This document shows positions 34,564-43,138 of a stretch of DNA of 47,409 nucleotides, one piece after another. Both the position numbers and the translations under genes were made by a program. The notes under the pieces were generated by a model, which had not been told where the DNA came from, did not search any database, and saw nothing but the letters and a program-made list of their open reading frames with translations. Position 1 is the stretch's first letter. Each line of letters begins with the position of its first letter. This stretch comes from Actinomycetota bacterium. GTDB lineage: Bacteria > Actinomycetota > Acidimicrobiia > Acidimicrobiales > Iamiaceae. The stretch covers positions 22,141 to 69,549 of the forward strand of contig JACPNX010000019.1 in NCBI GenBank assembly GCA_016185275.1, given 5' to 3'.

Positions 34564-35495
34564 GGTGCCGACGGGTCGGCCCACCCCCGGGCGTCGCGCC
34601 AGGTCTCGGTGAGACCCTGCCGCAGGTCGACCTGCGGTTCCCAGCCGGCCTGGCGCGCCCGGCTGACGTCCACGCGCACGGCGCGCATCTCACCGGGCTT
34701 GGGGTCGGTGTGGCGCGCCGGCAGGGCCGCACCGGTGACGGCACGCACCTCGTCCAGGAGCTCGTTCATCGTGACCGAGTGCCCCGAGCCGACGACCAGG
34801 ACGCCCGAACATCCGTCCCCGCACGTCTGGGTGAACGCCCGGACGACGTCGTCGAGGAACACGAAGTCGCGCCGCTGCTCGCCGTCCCCGTAGACCTGGG
34901 CCTCAGTGCCGGCCTTGGCATGCCGCAGCAGCCGGGCGATGAAGCTGTCCTTCACGCCCATCCCGCGGCCGTAGACGTTGGTCAGGCGAAGGGCGCAGGC
35001 CTGCAGCCCGTACGACGCTCCATAGGCGGACATCAGCATCTCGGCCGCTGCCTTGGTGGCCCCGTACGGCGTGAGGGGGGCCAGCGCCAGGCCCTCGTGG
35101 ATCAGCTGGTCGCCAACGTCGCCGGCCACCGCGTTGGTCGACGCGAAGACGAAGCGCTCGATGCCCCGCTCCCGGGCGAGCTCGAGCAGACCGGCGGTGG
35201 CCGCCACGTTCGTGTCGTACACCGCAACCGGCTCCTCGACGGAGCGCAGGACCGACGTCATGGCCGCGAGGTGCACGATCGTGTCGGTTCCGGTGGCCAC
35301 GGCCTCGGACCGGCATGCGGGATCGCGCAGGTCGCCGACCACCGTGGGCACGTCCGGATCGGGGAACGCCCGCAGGTCGGCCACCGTGACGGAGGCACCA
35401 CCCTCGAGCAGGGCGCGCACAGTGGCGCGGCCGATGAAGCCCGAGCCGCCCGTCACGAGGATGCGTCGGCCGTCGAGCCGTTCTGGCGTGGTCAC
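34560..35495 (-). CDS. NAD-dependent sugar-nucleotide epimerase/dehydratase
   Basis: A 311-residue extended SDR protein. It has the nucleotide-binding G-x-x-G-x-x-G as V-T-G-G-S-G-F-I-G, H-L-A-A-M-T-S-V, catalytic Ser in F-A-S-T-N-A-V, and Y-G-A-T-K with catalytic Tyr and Lys. R-R-D-F-V-F-L-D-D-V matches the sugar-nucleotide region. It probably supplies an activated sugar for the transferases it is coupled to: the next gene starts inside its stop codon. The exact substrate is not clear. GTG 35495 is the first start with family similarity. Confidence 0.87.
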   Translation of the reverse strand: MTTPERLDGRRILVTGGSGFIGRATVRALLEGGASVTVADLRAFPDPDVPTVVGDLRDPACRSEAVATGTDTIVHLAAMTSVLRSVEEPVAVYDTNVAATAGLLELARERGIERFVFASTNAVAGDVGDQLIHEGLALAPLTPYGATKAAAEMLMSAYGASYGLQACALRLTNVYGRGMGVKDSFIARLLRHAKAGTEAQVYGDGEQRRDFVFLDDVVRAFTQTCGDGCSGVLVVGSGHSVTMNELLDEVRAVTGAALPARHTDPKPGEMRAVRVDVSRARQAGWEPQVDLRQGLTETWRDARGWADPSAP

Positions 35496-35564
35496 GGTGA
35501 CCGTCCTACCAAACGGCGGCCGTCGGCCCGGAACCCGGTGGGCACGGGCGGGGGAGGGTGCCTC

Positions 35565-35630
35565 GGTCTGGACGTGGTCCGGACGTGGTCTGGACGTGGT
35601 CCGGACGTGGTCCGGACGTGGTCTAGACGA
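35565..35630. repeat. 11-bp tandem repeat
   Basis: Six units of ggtctggacgt or ggtccggacgt occur in a row, the last imperfect. The array fills the gap upstream of the epimerase gene and runs into the stop codon of the unknown gene at 35623. Because 11 is not a multiple of 3, it is not a coding repeat. Confidence 0.9.
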
Positions 35631-36291
35631 GCTTCTCGAGCTGCTCCGCGAGGGCCCAACCGAAGGCGATGAGGCAGTCGCCCTTGGCGGGGTCCACCGT
35701 GCCGAAGAAGGTCTCGAAGCGGGGGTCGAGCTTCTCAGGGCGGAGGCTCTCGTAGTCGAGCACGAGCGGCGGCAGCTCGTCGCCGGTGACGGTGAAGCAG
35801 CGTTCGTCGTAGCCGGAGCCGTCGACACCGAACCGCTTGGCCAGCCGCCGTCCCCAGGCACGCTCCTCGCCAGTGGCGGCGTAGTCGGGACGCGGGACGA
35901 TGTCGGTGAGGGTCTTGAACGCCTCGTACCCGTGGAACGTGGCGAAGCGGGTCCCGATGAGGACGTCCTCGTCCGGGAAGGCCAGCACCGCGCGGCGCAG
36001 CTGGTCGGTCATCATGGCCCGCAGGACCGTGTCACGCTTCGCCGTGCGCTTGACGGAGGCCAGGCCGATGAGGACGCTCGGCGTGCCGCCGATGCGCTCG
36101 AGCGTGCAGAAGCCGAAGCCCTTCAGCCTCCCCGAGTCCCGCACGAGCGTGACCAGCACCCAGGCCGCGGCCTGCTTGGACAGCAGTCCGGCCTCGTAGC
36201 GGAAGGGTCCATCCGCACAGAGATCGGCCATCTCCGCCAGCTCGGCGTCACTCAACGCCGTGCAGTCCTTGGTGTCGACCTCGATCGCCAT
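35623..36291 (-). CDS. Conserved-looking protein of unknown function
   Basis: A 222-residue soluble protein I do not recognise. It starts at ATG 36291 and has no signal peptide or membrane helix. The central part (G-F-G-F-C-T-L-E-R-I-G-G, V-L-I-G-L-A-S-V-K-R, A-F-P-D-E-D-V-L-I-G-T-R-F) alternates strands and helices in a way that recalls acyltransferase (GNAT-like) folds, but no motif proves it. The codon pattern is that of a normal resident gene. It lies between the 11-bp repeat array and dnaE, on the same strand as both neighbours. Confidence 0.7.
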   Translation of the reverse strand: MAIEVDTKDCTALSDAELAEMADLCADGPFRYEAGLLSKQAAAWVLVTLVRDSGRLKGFGFCTLERIGGTPSVLIGLASVKRTAKRDTVLRAMMTDQLRRAVLAFPDEDVLIGTRFATFHGYEAFKTLTDIVPRPDYAATGEERAWGRRLAKRFGVDGSGYDERCFTVTGDELPPLVLDYESLRPEKLDPRFETFFGTVDPAKGDCLIAFGWALAEQLEKLV

Positions 36292-36388
36292 CGCGCGCTG
36301 CTCCCCCAGTCCTTCGGGCCTGCTGGTCCCTCAAGTCCACTCGGCGGCGTGAACCTGTGCAACTCGGCCGCGGGGAGGCCAGCCCGCG

Positions 36389-39300
36389 TCAGACGATCGC
36401 TCCGGCACCGAGCAGGACGCGCAGCTCGGCCATGAGCGACGACGACACGTCGACGGACCACTCCGACGGCAACCGAAGGGTCCGCCCGTCGAGGTGCACG
36501 ACGACCGGTGAGTCGCCCGGGAAGCGGGCCAGCAGCTCGCGCAGCGTCCCCGCCAAGCCGTCGTCGACCTGGGTGGCCGGCACGCGCACGTGCAGGGGTG
36601 CGGCCGCCCGAGCGTCGCTGAGCTCGAGCGGCTCGACCTCCATGGCGATCAGCTTCGGGATGTCCTCGCGGGCGTCCACGCGGCCCTTCACCGTCACGAC
36701 CCCGTCGTCGGCCAGCTTGTGGCCCACCTCGGACATCGTCCGGGGGAACACCATCACCTCGATCGATCCCTGCAGGTCCTCGAGCGTGAACACGGCCATC
36801 AGGTCGTTCTTGCGGGTGTACTTGCGCTGGAGCGCGGTCACCACGCCACCGAGGCAGCAGATCGAACCGTCCCGGGGTTCGTCGACGACCTCGGTGATCG
36901 TGGCGTCGCAACGGCGCCTCAGCGCGGCCTCGACGCCCATCAGGGGGTGGTCGCTCACGTAGAGGCCGAGCATCTCCTTCTCCCATGCCAGCAGGTTCCG
37001 CTTGTCCATCGGGAGATCGGGGACCGGCGGCCGGTCGTCGTAGGAGTCGGCGCCGGCCAGCTCACCGAACAGGGTCATCACGCCCATGTCCGCTTCGCGC
37101 CGGCGGGCGATGGTCTTGTCGACGATCTCCTCGTGGACGGCCAGCAGGCCGCGCCGCGAGTGCCCGAAGACGTCGAACGCGCCCGCCTTGACGAGGGACT
37201 CGACCGTCTTGCGGTTGAGGACACCCAACGGCACGCGGTCGCAGAAGTCGTAGAAGTCGCGGAACGGCCCGTTCGCCTCGCGCTCTTCGATGATCTGGTC
37301 GACGAGCGCAGCACCGACGTTGCGCACCGCCGACAGCCCGAAGGGGATGCATGCGGTGCCGTCGTCGAGGCGGTCCGGTACGAAATCGCGCTGGGAGCGG
37401 TTCACGTCGGGCGCCAGCACCCGGATGCCGTGGCTGCGGCAGTCGGCCAGGTAGACGGCCGCCTTGTCGAGGTTGGCCTTGACGCTGGTGAGCAGGGCGG
37501 CGAGGTACTCGACCGGATAGTTCGCCTTGAGGTACGCGGTCTGGTACGTGATGAGCCCGTAGCCGAACGTGTGGCTCTTGTTGAACGCGTAGTCGGCGAA
37601 CCGCTCGATCACGTCGAACAGCTCCGTGCCGAGCGCCGCCCCGTAGCCGGTCCGCTCGCAGCCGGCGACGAACTTCTCCCGCTCGGCCACCATCAGCTCA
37701 CGCTTCTTCTTGCCGCAGGCCTTGCGGAGGTTGTCGGCCTCGGCCAGCGAGTAGCCGGCGAAGCGCTGGGACACCCGCATCACCGACTCCTGGTAGATCA
37801 TCAGGCCGTAGGTGTCGGCCAGGAGCTCTTCGGCATCGGGGTGGAAGTAGTCGACGGGCTTCCGGCCGTTCTTGCGGTCGGCGTAGTCGTAGTGCATGTT
37901 CACCGACATCGGTCCGGGCCGGTAGAGCGCGATCACGGCGGACACGTCCTCGAAGCTGCTCGGCGCCAGCGACCGCAGCAACGCCCGCATGGGTGCCGAC
38001 TCGAGCTGGAACACGCCCATGGTGTCGCCCCGGCTCAACAGCTCGAAGGTGGCCGCGTCGTCGAGGGGGAGCGCGTCGATGTCGACCACCTCGCCGCGGA
38101 AGGTGCGGATCAGCTCCAGCGTGTCGGTGATGACGTCGAGGTTGCGCAGCCCGAGGAAGTCCATCTTCAGCAGGCCGAGCTCCTCGACGCCACCCATCTC
38201 GTACTGGGTGACGACGGGCGCCTCGGTGGGGTCCTGACCGGGCCCGGGCTTGCGCTGGATCGGGAGGTGCTCGGTGAGCGGCTCCTTGGTGATCACGACT
38301 GCGGCGGCGTGGATGCCGTCCTGGCGCCGGAGTCCCTCGAGGTCCTTGGCCACCTCCACGACGCGCTGCACGTCCGGGTCGGCGTCGCACATGGCGCGCA
38401 GCTCGGCCGCCCGCCCGTAGCCGTCGGCGTACTTCTCGGTCGGCTCGAAGCAGGCCCACAGGGGCGTGTCGCGACCCATGATGAGCGCGGGCATGGCCTT
38501 CGAGATGCGCAGCCCGGTCTGGAAGTCGTAGCCCAGCACCCGTGACGCGTCCTGCACCGCCTGGCGCGCCTTGATGGTGCCGAAGGTGACGATCTGGGCG
38601 ACGTGGTCCCGGCCGTAGCGCTCGGCCGCGTACCGGATCATCTCGTCCCGGTACCGCGAGTCGAAGTCCATGTCGATGTCGGGCATCGAGCTTCGGCTCG
38701 GGTTCAAGAAGCGCTCGAACAGCAGGTCGTAGCGCACCGGGTCGAGGTCGGTGATGCGCAGGCAGTAGGCGACCGCGCAGCCGGCCGCCGACCCGCGCCC
38801 CGGGCCCACCCGGATGCCGAGCTCGCGGGCGTGAGCGATCAGGTCGCCCACGATGAGGAAGTACGAGGGGAAGCCCATGTCCCCGATGACCTGGAGCTCG
38901 TAGGCGAGGCGCTCGACGACGGCGTCGGGCAGCGGATCGCCCCAACGCTGCTTGGCGCCCTCGAACGTGAGGTGGCGCAGGTACTCCTGGCACTTCTCGT
39001 CGTAGGTCTCCCCCTCGCCCGGGGCGAACTCGGCCGGCAGGGGGAACTCGGGGAGCTTCGGCTTGCCGAACTCGATGTCGACCGCGCTGCGCTCGGCGAC
39101 CCACAGCGTGTTGTCGCACGCCGACTCGAGGCCGCGGAACAGCTGGCGCATCTCGTCGGCCGACTTGAGGTAGTGGCCCTCGCCGGTGAACCGGAAGCGG
39201 TCCTCGTCGGCGATCAGCTTGCCGGTCTGCACGCACAGCAGGGCGTCGTGGGCGCCGGCCTGGTGGGGATGGGTGTAGTGGCTGTCGTTGGTGGCCAGCA

Positions 39301-39961
39301 GCGGCGCTCCGAGGCGCCGGGCGATGTCCACGAGCAGGGGGTTGGTCCGGTGCTGGGCGGGGATCCCATGGTCCTGGAGCTCCACGAACAGGTTGTCCCG
39401 GCCGAAGATGTCCTGCAGCCGCCCGGCCTTCTTGAGGGCCGCCTCGAAGCTCTCCTGCTGGGTGCGCGCCGGGTTCAACAGCTCCTGGGCCACGTGGCCG
39501 CCGAGGCAGCCGGTCGTGGCGATGATGCCTTCGTGGTGCTGGTCGAGCAGGTCCCAGTCGACCTTGGGCTTGCGGTAGTAGCCCTCGAGGAAGGCCCGGC
39601 TGGCGAGCTGGATCAGGTTGCGGTAGCCGGTGTTGGTCTCCGCCAGCGTGGTCAGGTGGTACCAGGCCTTGTGCCCGCCCTCCCCCTCGCCGCCGTTGTC
39701 GTCCATGCGGCCCCGCGCCGTGATCCGCTCACTGCGGTGCTCGTGGGCCATGTAGAGCTCGCAGCCGAGCACCGGGGTGATCCCGCTCGCCTGGCACGCC
39801 TTGTAGAACGGCAGGATCCCGTACATGTTGCCGTGGTCCGTGATGCCGAGGGCGGGCTGCCCGTCGGCCGCCGCGGCCGCCACCACCTCCTCGACCCGGG
39901 AGGCACCGTCGAGCATCGAGTACTCGGTATGGACGTGGAGGTGCGTGAAGCTGTCACCCAC
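36389..39961 (-). CDS. dnaE: DNA polymerase III alpha subunit DnaE
   Basis: A 1190-residue replicative polymerase. The N-terminal PHP domain opens F-T-H-L-H-V-H-T-E-Y-S-M-L-D-G. The palm carries the catalytic aspartates in P-D-I-D-M-D-F-D, and the fingers include G-P-G-R-G-S-A-A-G and F-N-K-S-H. A C-terminal OB-fold region precedes the end. Length and the intact PHP motif fit DnaE1, the replicase, rather than the error-prone DnaE2. The start is GTG 39961. Upstream lies a cluster of DnaA-box-like sequences. Confidence 0.97.
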   Translation of the reverse strand: MGDSFTHLHVHTEYSMLDGASRVEEVVAAAAADGQPALGITDHGNMYGILPFYKACQASGITPVLGCELYMAHEHRSERITARGRMDDNGGEGEGGHKAWYHLTTLAETNTGYRNLIQLASRAFLEGYYRKPKVDWDLLDQHHEGIIATTGCLGGHVAQELLNPARTQQESFEAALKKAGRLQDIFGRDNLFVELQDHGIPAQHRTNPLLVDIARRLGAPLLATNDSHYTHPHQAGAHDALLCVQTGKLIADEDRFRFTGEGHYLKSADEMRQLFRGLESACDNTLWVAERSAVDIEFGKPKLPEFPLPAEFAPGEGETYDEKCQEYLRHLTFEGAKQRWGDPLPDAVVERLAYELQVIGDMGFPSYFLIVGDLIAHARELGIRVGPGRGSAAGCAVAYCLRITDLDPVRYDLLFERFLNPSRSSMPDIDMDFDSRYRDEMIRYAAERYGRDHVAQIVTFGTIKARQAVQDASRVLGYDFQTGLRISKAMPALIMGRDTPLWACFEPTEKYADGYGRAAELRAMCDADPDVQRVVEVAKDLEGLRRQDGIHAAAVVITKEPLTEHLPIQRKPGPGQDPTEAPVVTQYEMGGVEELGLLKMDFLGLRNLDVITDTLELIRTFRGEVVDIDALPLDDAATFELLSRGDTMGVFQLESAPMRALLRSLAPSSFEDVSAVIALYRPGPMSVNMHYDYADRKNGRKPVDYFHPDAEELLADTYGLMIYQESVMRVSQRFAGYSLAEADNLRKACGKKKRELMVAEREKFVAGCERTGYGAALGTELFDVIERFADYAFNKSHTFGYGLITYQTAYLKANYPVEYLAALLTSVKANLDKAAVYLADCRSHGIRVLAPDVNRSQRDFVPDRLDDGTACIPFGLSAVRNVGAALVDQIIEEREANGPFRDFYDFCDRVPLGVLNRKTVESLVKAGAFDVFGHSRRGLLAVHEEIVDKTIARRREADMGVMTLFGELAGADSYDDRPPVPDLPMDKRNLLAWEKEMLGLYVSDHPLMGVEAALRRRCDATITEVVDEPRDGSICCLGGVVTALQRKYTRKNDLMAVFTLEDLQGSIEVMVFPRTMSEVGHKLADDGVVTVKGRVDAREDIPKLIAMEVEPLELSDARAAAPLHVRVPATQVDDGLAGTLRELLARFPGDSPVVVHLDGRTLRLPSEWSVDVSSSLMAELRVLLGAGAIV

Positions 39962-39982
39962 GGAGGATCCCCTGACGCTCTG

Positions 39983-40041
39983 CCGTCCACAGCCGGTCCA
40001 CAGCGGTTGTCCACCGACTGTGGAGAATCACACGACTGTGG
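39983..40041. promoter_or_regulatory. Cluster of DnaA-box-like sequences upstream of dnaE
   Basis: Within 59 bases there are TCCACA at 39986-39991 and 39997-40002, TTGTCCACC at 40007-40015, TGTGGAGAA at 40019-40027 (reverse strand TTCTCCACA) and a CTGTGG at 40036. Two of these are one mismatch from the TTGTCCACA box. The cluster lies between dnaE and bpa, in the likely dnaE promoter region. DnaA control of dnaE is inference. Confidence 0.45.
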
Positions 40042-40123
40042 TTTGACGGTACCACGGCGAGCACCGCCGCCCCTCGGGCCGGCCGGCTCGCGCGGCTGCG
40101 ACCGGAGACGGACGAGACGCCGA

Positions 40124-40666
40124 CTAGAGGTACGTGCCCGGCCGGTCGACCGCCGTCGGGTGGGTCGCCTGACCGCCCGGACCGAGCTGGCGGCGCATGT
40201 CCTCGAGCTGGGCGCGCGCGGCCATCTGCTGCGCGAAGAGCGTCGCCTGGATCCCGTGGAAGAGCCCCTCCAGCCAGCCGACGAGCTGGGCCTGCGCGAT
40301 GCGCAGCTCGCCCTCGCTGGGCACGGGACCGTCCTCCTCCCCGAACGGCGACGACAGTCGATCCAGCTCCTCGCGCAGGTCGGGCGAGAGCGCCGAGCCG
40401 AGCTCGGCGAGGGAGGTCTCGTAGATCTCGCGCAGCCGGCCGCGGGCCGCCTCGTCGAGCGGCGCTCCGCGCACCTCCTCGAGGAGCTGCTTGGTCATCG
40501 AGCCGATGCGCATGACCTTGGCCGGTTCCTCGACCGCCTCGCGGCGGTCCGTGTCGGCCTCTCCCGCCGGTGGTCCACCGGGATGGGCCGGAGCGGGCGA
40601 GATCAGCTCGCCGTGGGCGACGGCGCCGTCACCGGGGGCACGGGCGGGGAACGAGGAGTCGGACAT
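40124..40666 (-). CDS. bpa: Bacterial proteasome activator Bpa
   Basis: A 180-residue protein of the DUF2587 family, forming a ring that opens the 20S proteasome without ATP. The helical core runs from V-M-R-I-G-S-M-T-K-Q-L-L-E-E through A-Q-L-V-G-W-L-E-G-L-F-H-G-I-Q to M-R-R-Q-L-G-P-G. The C-terminus is G-T-Y-L, equivalent to the G-Q-Y-L motif that docks on the proteasome alpha ring. The first 50 residues are disordered and variable. ATG 40666 is preceded by a GAGG-type ribosome-binding site. The proteasome genes themselves are not in the window. Confidence 0.93.
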   Translation of the reverse strand: MSDSSFPARAPGDGAVAHGELISPAPAHPGGPPAGEADTDRREAVEEPAKVMRIGSMTKQLLEEVRGAPLDEAARGRLREIYETSLAELGSALSPDLREELDRLSSPFGEEDGPVPSEGELRIAQAQLVGWLEGLFHGIQATLFAQQMAARAQLEDMRRQLGPGGQATHPTAVDRPGTYL

Positions 40667-40737
40667 CAGCAAGACCTCGCGATCGGGGGGCAGCGGACCT
40701 GGATCGGCCGAACGTGGTTCGGATCCGGCGGGCTCGT

Positions 40738-41835
40738 TCAACGAGTCCCGGCGAGCAGAGGGACGAGCATCTCGGCTTCGGTCAGCGATCCGTGCCGGCC
40801 GATCAGGGTGAACGGGCCGGTGTCGGCAGGATCGGTGAACGCGACGTCGTCCCGCGCGGCGAGGGCGACGTCGCCGAGGCGGGTGCGCACATCGGCGGCC
40901 AGCGGGCCGCCCCACCACCCCTCGTCGATCGTCTCGTCGACGGTGCGGACCCATGCCAGCTCGCCGTGGCAGGCGAGTGCAGCCGAGTGCAGCGCCGCCG
41001 CCCGGCCGGGGCGGGCGTGCAGCCAGCGGAAGCGACCCTCACCGGACTGGTAGGACACGTGCGCCTGCACCTCTGCGTGCAGCGCCACCACCCGGCTGCC
41101 GACGTGGACCTGACCGTGGTCGGCGGTGACGACGAGCGACGCACCCGGCGGCAGCACCTCCAGCAGGTCGCCGACGAGGCGGTCCGCCGCGCGCAGCTCG
41201 GCGTCGTAGTGCTCGCCGAGTCCGTACTCGTGGGCCACCTTGTCGATGCCGTCGTAGTACGCGTAGACGAACGGCTCGCCCGCTCCCAGCAGGCGCCCGA
41301 CCTCGGTGACGAGGGTGGACGGGACGCGGTACCCGTTGAAGCGAACGTCGGCCAGGTGGGCGCCGGAGAAGCCGGAGGAGACGAACTCGGCCTTGGTCAC
41401 GATCGGAGGCCGCTGACCGAGGAACGCGGGTTGGGGCTGGAAGCCGACCGGGTCGATGACGCGCCGCGCGTCTCCCGACGGGGTCGTCCAGCGCAGCACG
41501 TTCAACACCTCGCCGCCGACGCTGACCCGGTAACCCAGGACGCCGTGCTCGGCCGGCGACAACCCGGTGGCGATCGAGGTGAGTGCCGTGGCCGTCGTGG
41601 ACGGCACCACCGACGAGATGGCCGAGCCCTCGAGGCTGCAGAGCACCGGCGCGAGCGGGCGACGAGCCCGCAGCTGCGGCCAACCCAGACCGTCGAGGAC
41701 GAACAGCACGACCTGCCGGGCGTCCAGTGCGGCGGACGGGAACCACGAAGGCGCGTCACCGTGGCCGAGCAGTGCGGGCACGACGTTCGAGACGCAGGCT
41801 CCGTCGTAGTCCGGCAGGTGTGGATGGTCGCCCAC
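40738..41835 (-). CDS. Alkaline-phosphatase-superfamily phosphodiesterase
   Basis: A 365-residue metal-dependent hydrolase of the nucleotide pyrophosphatase/phosphodiesterase group. Visible metal ligands and nucleophile are D in F-V-L-D-G-L-G, the Thr nucleophile region P-S-T-T-A-T-A, D and H in Y-D-G-I-D-K-V-A-H, D-H in T-A-D-H-G-Q and H in I-G-R-H-G-S. No signal peptide is seen, so it should act in the cytoplasm. It lies 71 bases upstream of bpa on the same strand. The substrate is unknown. Confidence 0.88.
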   Translation of the reverse strand: MGDHPHLPDYDGACVSNVVPALLGHGDAPSWFPSAALDARQVVLFVLDGLGWPQLRARRPLAPVLCSLEGSAISSVVPSTTATALTSIATGLSPAEHGVLGYRVSVGGEVLNVLRWTTPSGDARRVIDPVGFQPQPAFLGQRPPIVTKAEFVSSGFSGAHLADVRFNGYRVPSTLVTEVGRLLGAGEPFVYAYYDGIDKVAHEYGLGEHYDAELRAADRLVGDLLEVLPPGASLVVTADHGQVHVGSRVVALHAEVQAHVSYQSGEGRFRWLHARPGRAAALHSAALACHGELAWVRTVDETIDEGWWGGPLAADVRTRLGDVALAARDDVAFTDPADTGPFTLIGRHGSLTEAEMLVPLLAGTR

Positions 41836-42084
41836 GACGTCTCCCCTCAGCAGCGCTCGAGCGTCCGGCCTCCGGCTCCCGTCGGGCGGGGCCGGACGGT
41901 CAACCTATCGGCCGTCCGCCACGGGGCCGTAGGGATCCGCCGCACGGTGGCGCGCCGGGCGGCCGATCGACGCCAGTCGGGACCGGCATCGTGTTCGGCG
42001 GGGAACCGCCCATCCCTGCCTCGCAGCGGTCGGCCGTAGCATGGCGCCCGTGGACGACGGTCGTGGTCGCGGCAGGGGCCCGCG

Positions 42085-42579
42085 GTGAAGGTCTCGACCC
42101 GCGGCGACTACGCCTGCCGCGCGCTGCTGTCGTTGGCCCTCCACCCCGAGCGGACGCCCACGTCGGTGCGCGACATCGCGGAGCGCACGGGACTCCCCCA
42201 GCCGTACCTGGAGCAGATCCTGCTGGCGCTGAAGGGCGCCGGCCTGGTCCGGTCCAAGCGCGGCGTCGGTGGCGGTTACGTGCTGGCGCGCGATCCGGCC
42301 GACGTGACGTTGGCCCAGGTGGTCAGCGCGGTCGATGGGCCGATCGTCGTGGGCGACTTCGGTGACCCGCACCAGAACGGCGCCTGCGACCACGAGGGCC
42401 AGTGCGTCCTGCTGGCGGTGTGGGCCGACGTCGGTGACCGCATGCGCCATCTGCTCGAGGGCGTGACCCTGGCCGACGTGGCCAGCATCGCCCGCGGCGA
42501 CGCACCCTGGCCGGCGGTCCCGCCGGGCGTCGGATCCCCGGCCGCGCCGCCCGTTCCCGCGCCGATCCCGGCGCGCTAG
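42085..42579 (+). CDS. Rrf2-family transcriptional regulator
   Basis: A 164-residue regulator with an N-terminal winged helix: K-V-S-T-R-G-D-Y-A-C-R-A-L, then L-P-Q-P-Y-L-E-Q-I-L and R-G-V-G-G-G-Y-V-L-A-R. Only two cysteines remain in the region that binds a cluster in IscR/NsrR-type members (G-A-C-D-H-E-G-Q-C), so cluster binding is possible but not certain. The start is GTG 42085. The C-terminus is a Pro/Ala tail. The regulated genes are not adjacent. Confidence 0.9.
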   Translation: MKVSTRGDYACRALLSLALHPERTPTSVRDIAERTGLPQPYLEQILLALKGAGLVRSKRGVGGGYVLARDPADVTLAQVVSAVDGPIVVGDFGDPHQNGACDHEGQCVLLAVWADVGDRMRHLLEGVTLADVASIARGDAPWPAVPPGVGSPAAPPVPAPIPAR

Positions 42580-42693
42580 GAGGGCGTCCCGGGCCGGGCC
42601 GCAACGCACGCGTTGAGCGAGCCGATCCGGCGACCGATCGCAGCGGGAGCACGGTGCGGCCGTCGCGTGATGCTGGGGCCGTACCGAGCCCGG

Positions 42694-42736
42694 GATTGAG
42701 ATAGTGATTGTTCTGTGATTTGAGGCGGGATATGCT
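42694..42736 (+). promoter_or_regulatory. Predicted leaderless promoter and operator of the Xre/RES pair
   Basis: TTGTTC (42708-42713) and TATGCT (42731-42736) lie 17 bases apart. Transcription would start at about 42743, the antitoxin ATG, so the message is probably leaderless. Three GATTG/GATTT sites at 42694, 42706 and 42717 have 12- and 11-base spacing and overlap the -35, a plausible operator for the antitoxin. The stretch is clearly AT-richer than its surroundings. Confidence 0.5.
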
Positions 42737-42742
42737 CGTGAC

Positions 42743-43138
42743 ATGGCTGGTGCCACCATGAGCAGGCCAGAGCTGCAGGCCCACGAGCACGCGATGCGCG
42801 TGCCGTTCGCGACGGCGGCGAAGGAGTTGCGTGAGCTGCTGACGCCGCGGCTGGTCGCCTACATCGGGGGCGTTCGCGAGACGCGAGCCGTCCACCAGTG
42901 GGCGGATGGGACCCGCGAGGCCAAGTTGGGCGAGGTCGAGGACCGCCTGCGCTTCGCGCTGCAGGTAGCGCTGATCCTCAGCGAGCACGATGCGCCAAGC
43001 GTCGTCCAAGCCTGGTTCCAAGGGCTGAACCCGCACCTCGAGGACCGCTCACCGGCGCGACTCCTCCGCGATGGTGATCTCGACGAGGTCGGCCCGCTTG
43101 TGCTCGCCGCAGCGCGCGCGTTCCTCGTCGGCGGGTGA
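42743..43138 (+). CDS. Xre/MbcA/ParS-type antitoxin
   Basis: A 131-residue antitoxin. A short helix-turn-helix part (L-V-A-Y-I-G-G-V-R-E-T-R-A-V-H-Q-W) is followed by the toxin-binding DUF2384 domain ending W-F-Q-G-L-N-P-H-L-E-D-R-S-P and D-E-V-G-P-L-V-L-A-A-A-R-A-F. It should neutralise the RES toxin and repress its own promoter. Its stop overlaps the toxin start as GTGA. Confidence 0.85.
   Translation: MAGATMSRPELQAHEHAMRVPFATAAKELRELLTPRLVAYIGGVRETRAVHQWADGTREAKLGEVEDRLRFALQVALILSEHDAPSVVQAWFQGLNPHLEDRSPARLLRDGDLDEVGPLVLAAARAFLVGG

Noticed and set aside
42602..42615. CAACGC-AC-GCGTTG palindrome after the Rrf2 gene as an operator
   Set aside because: It lies downstream of the regulator and far from the antitoxin promoter, with no second copy to support it.
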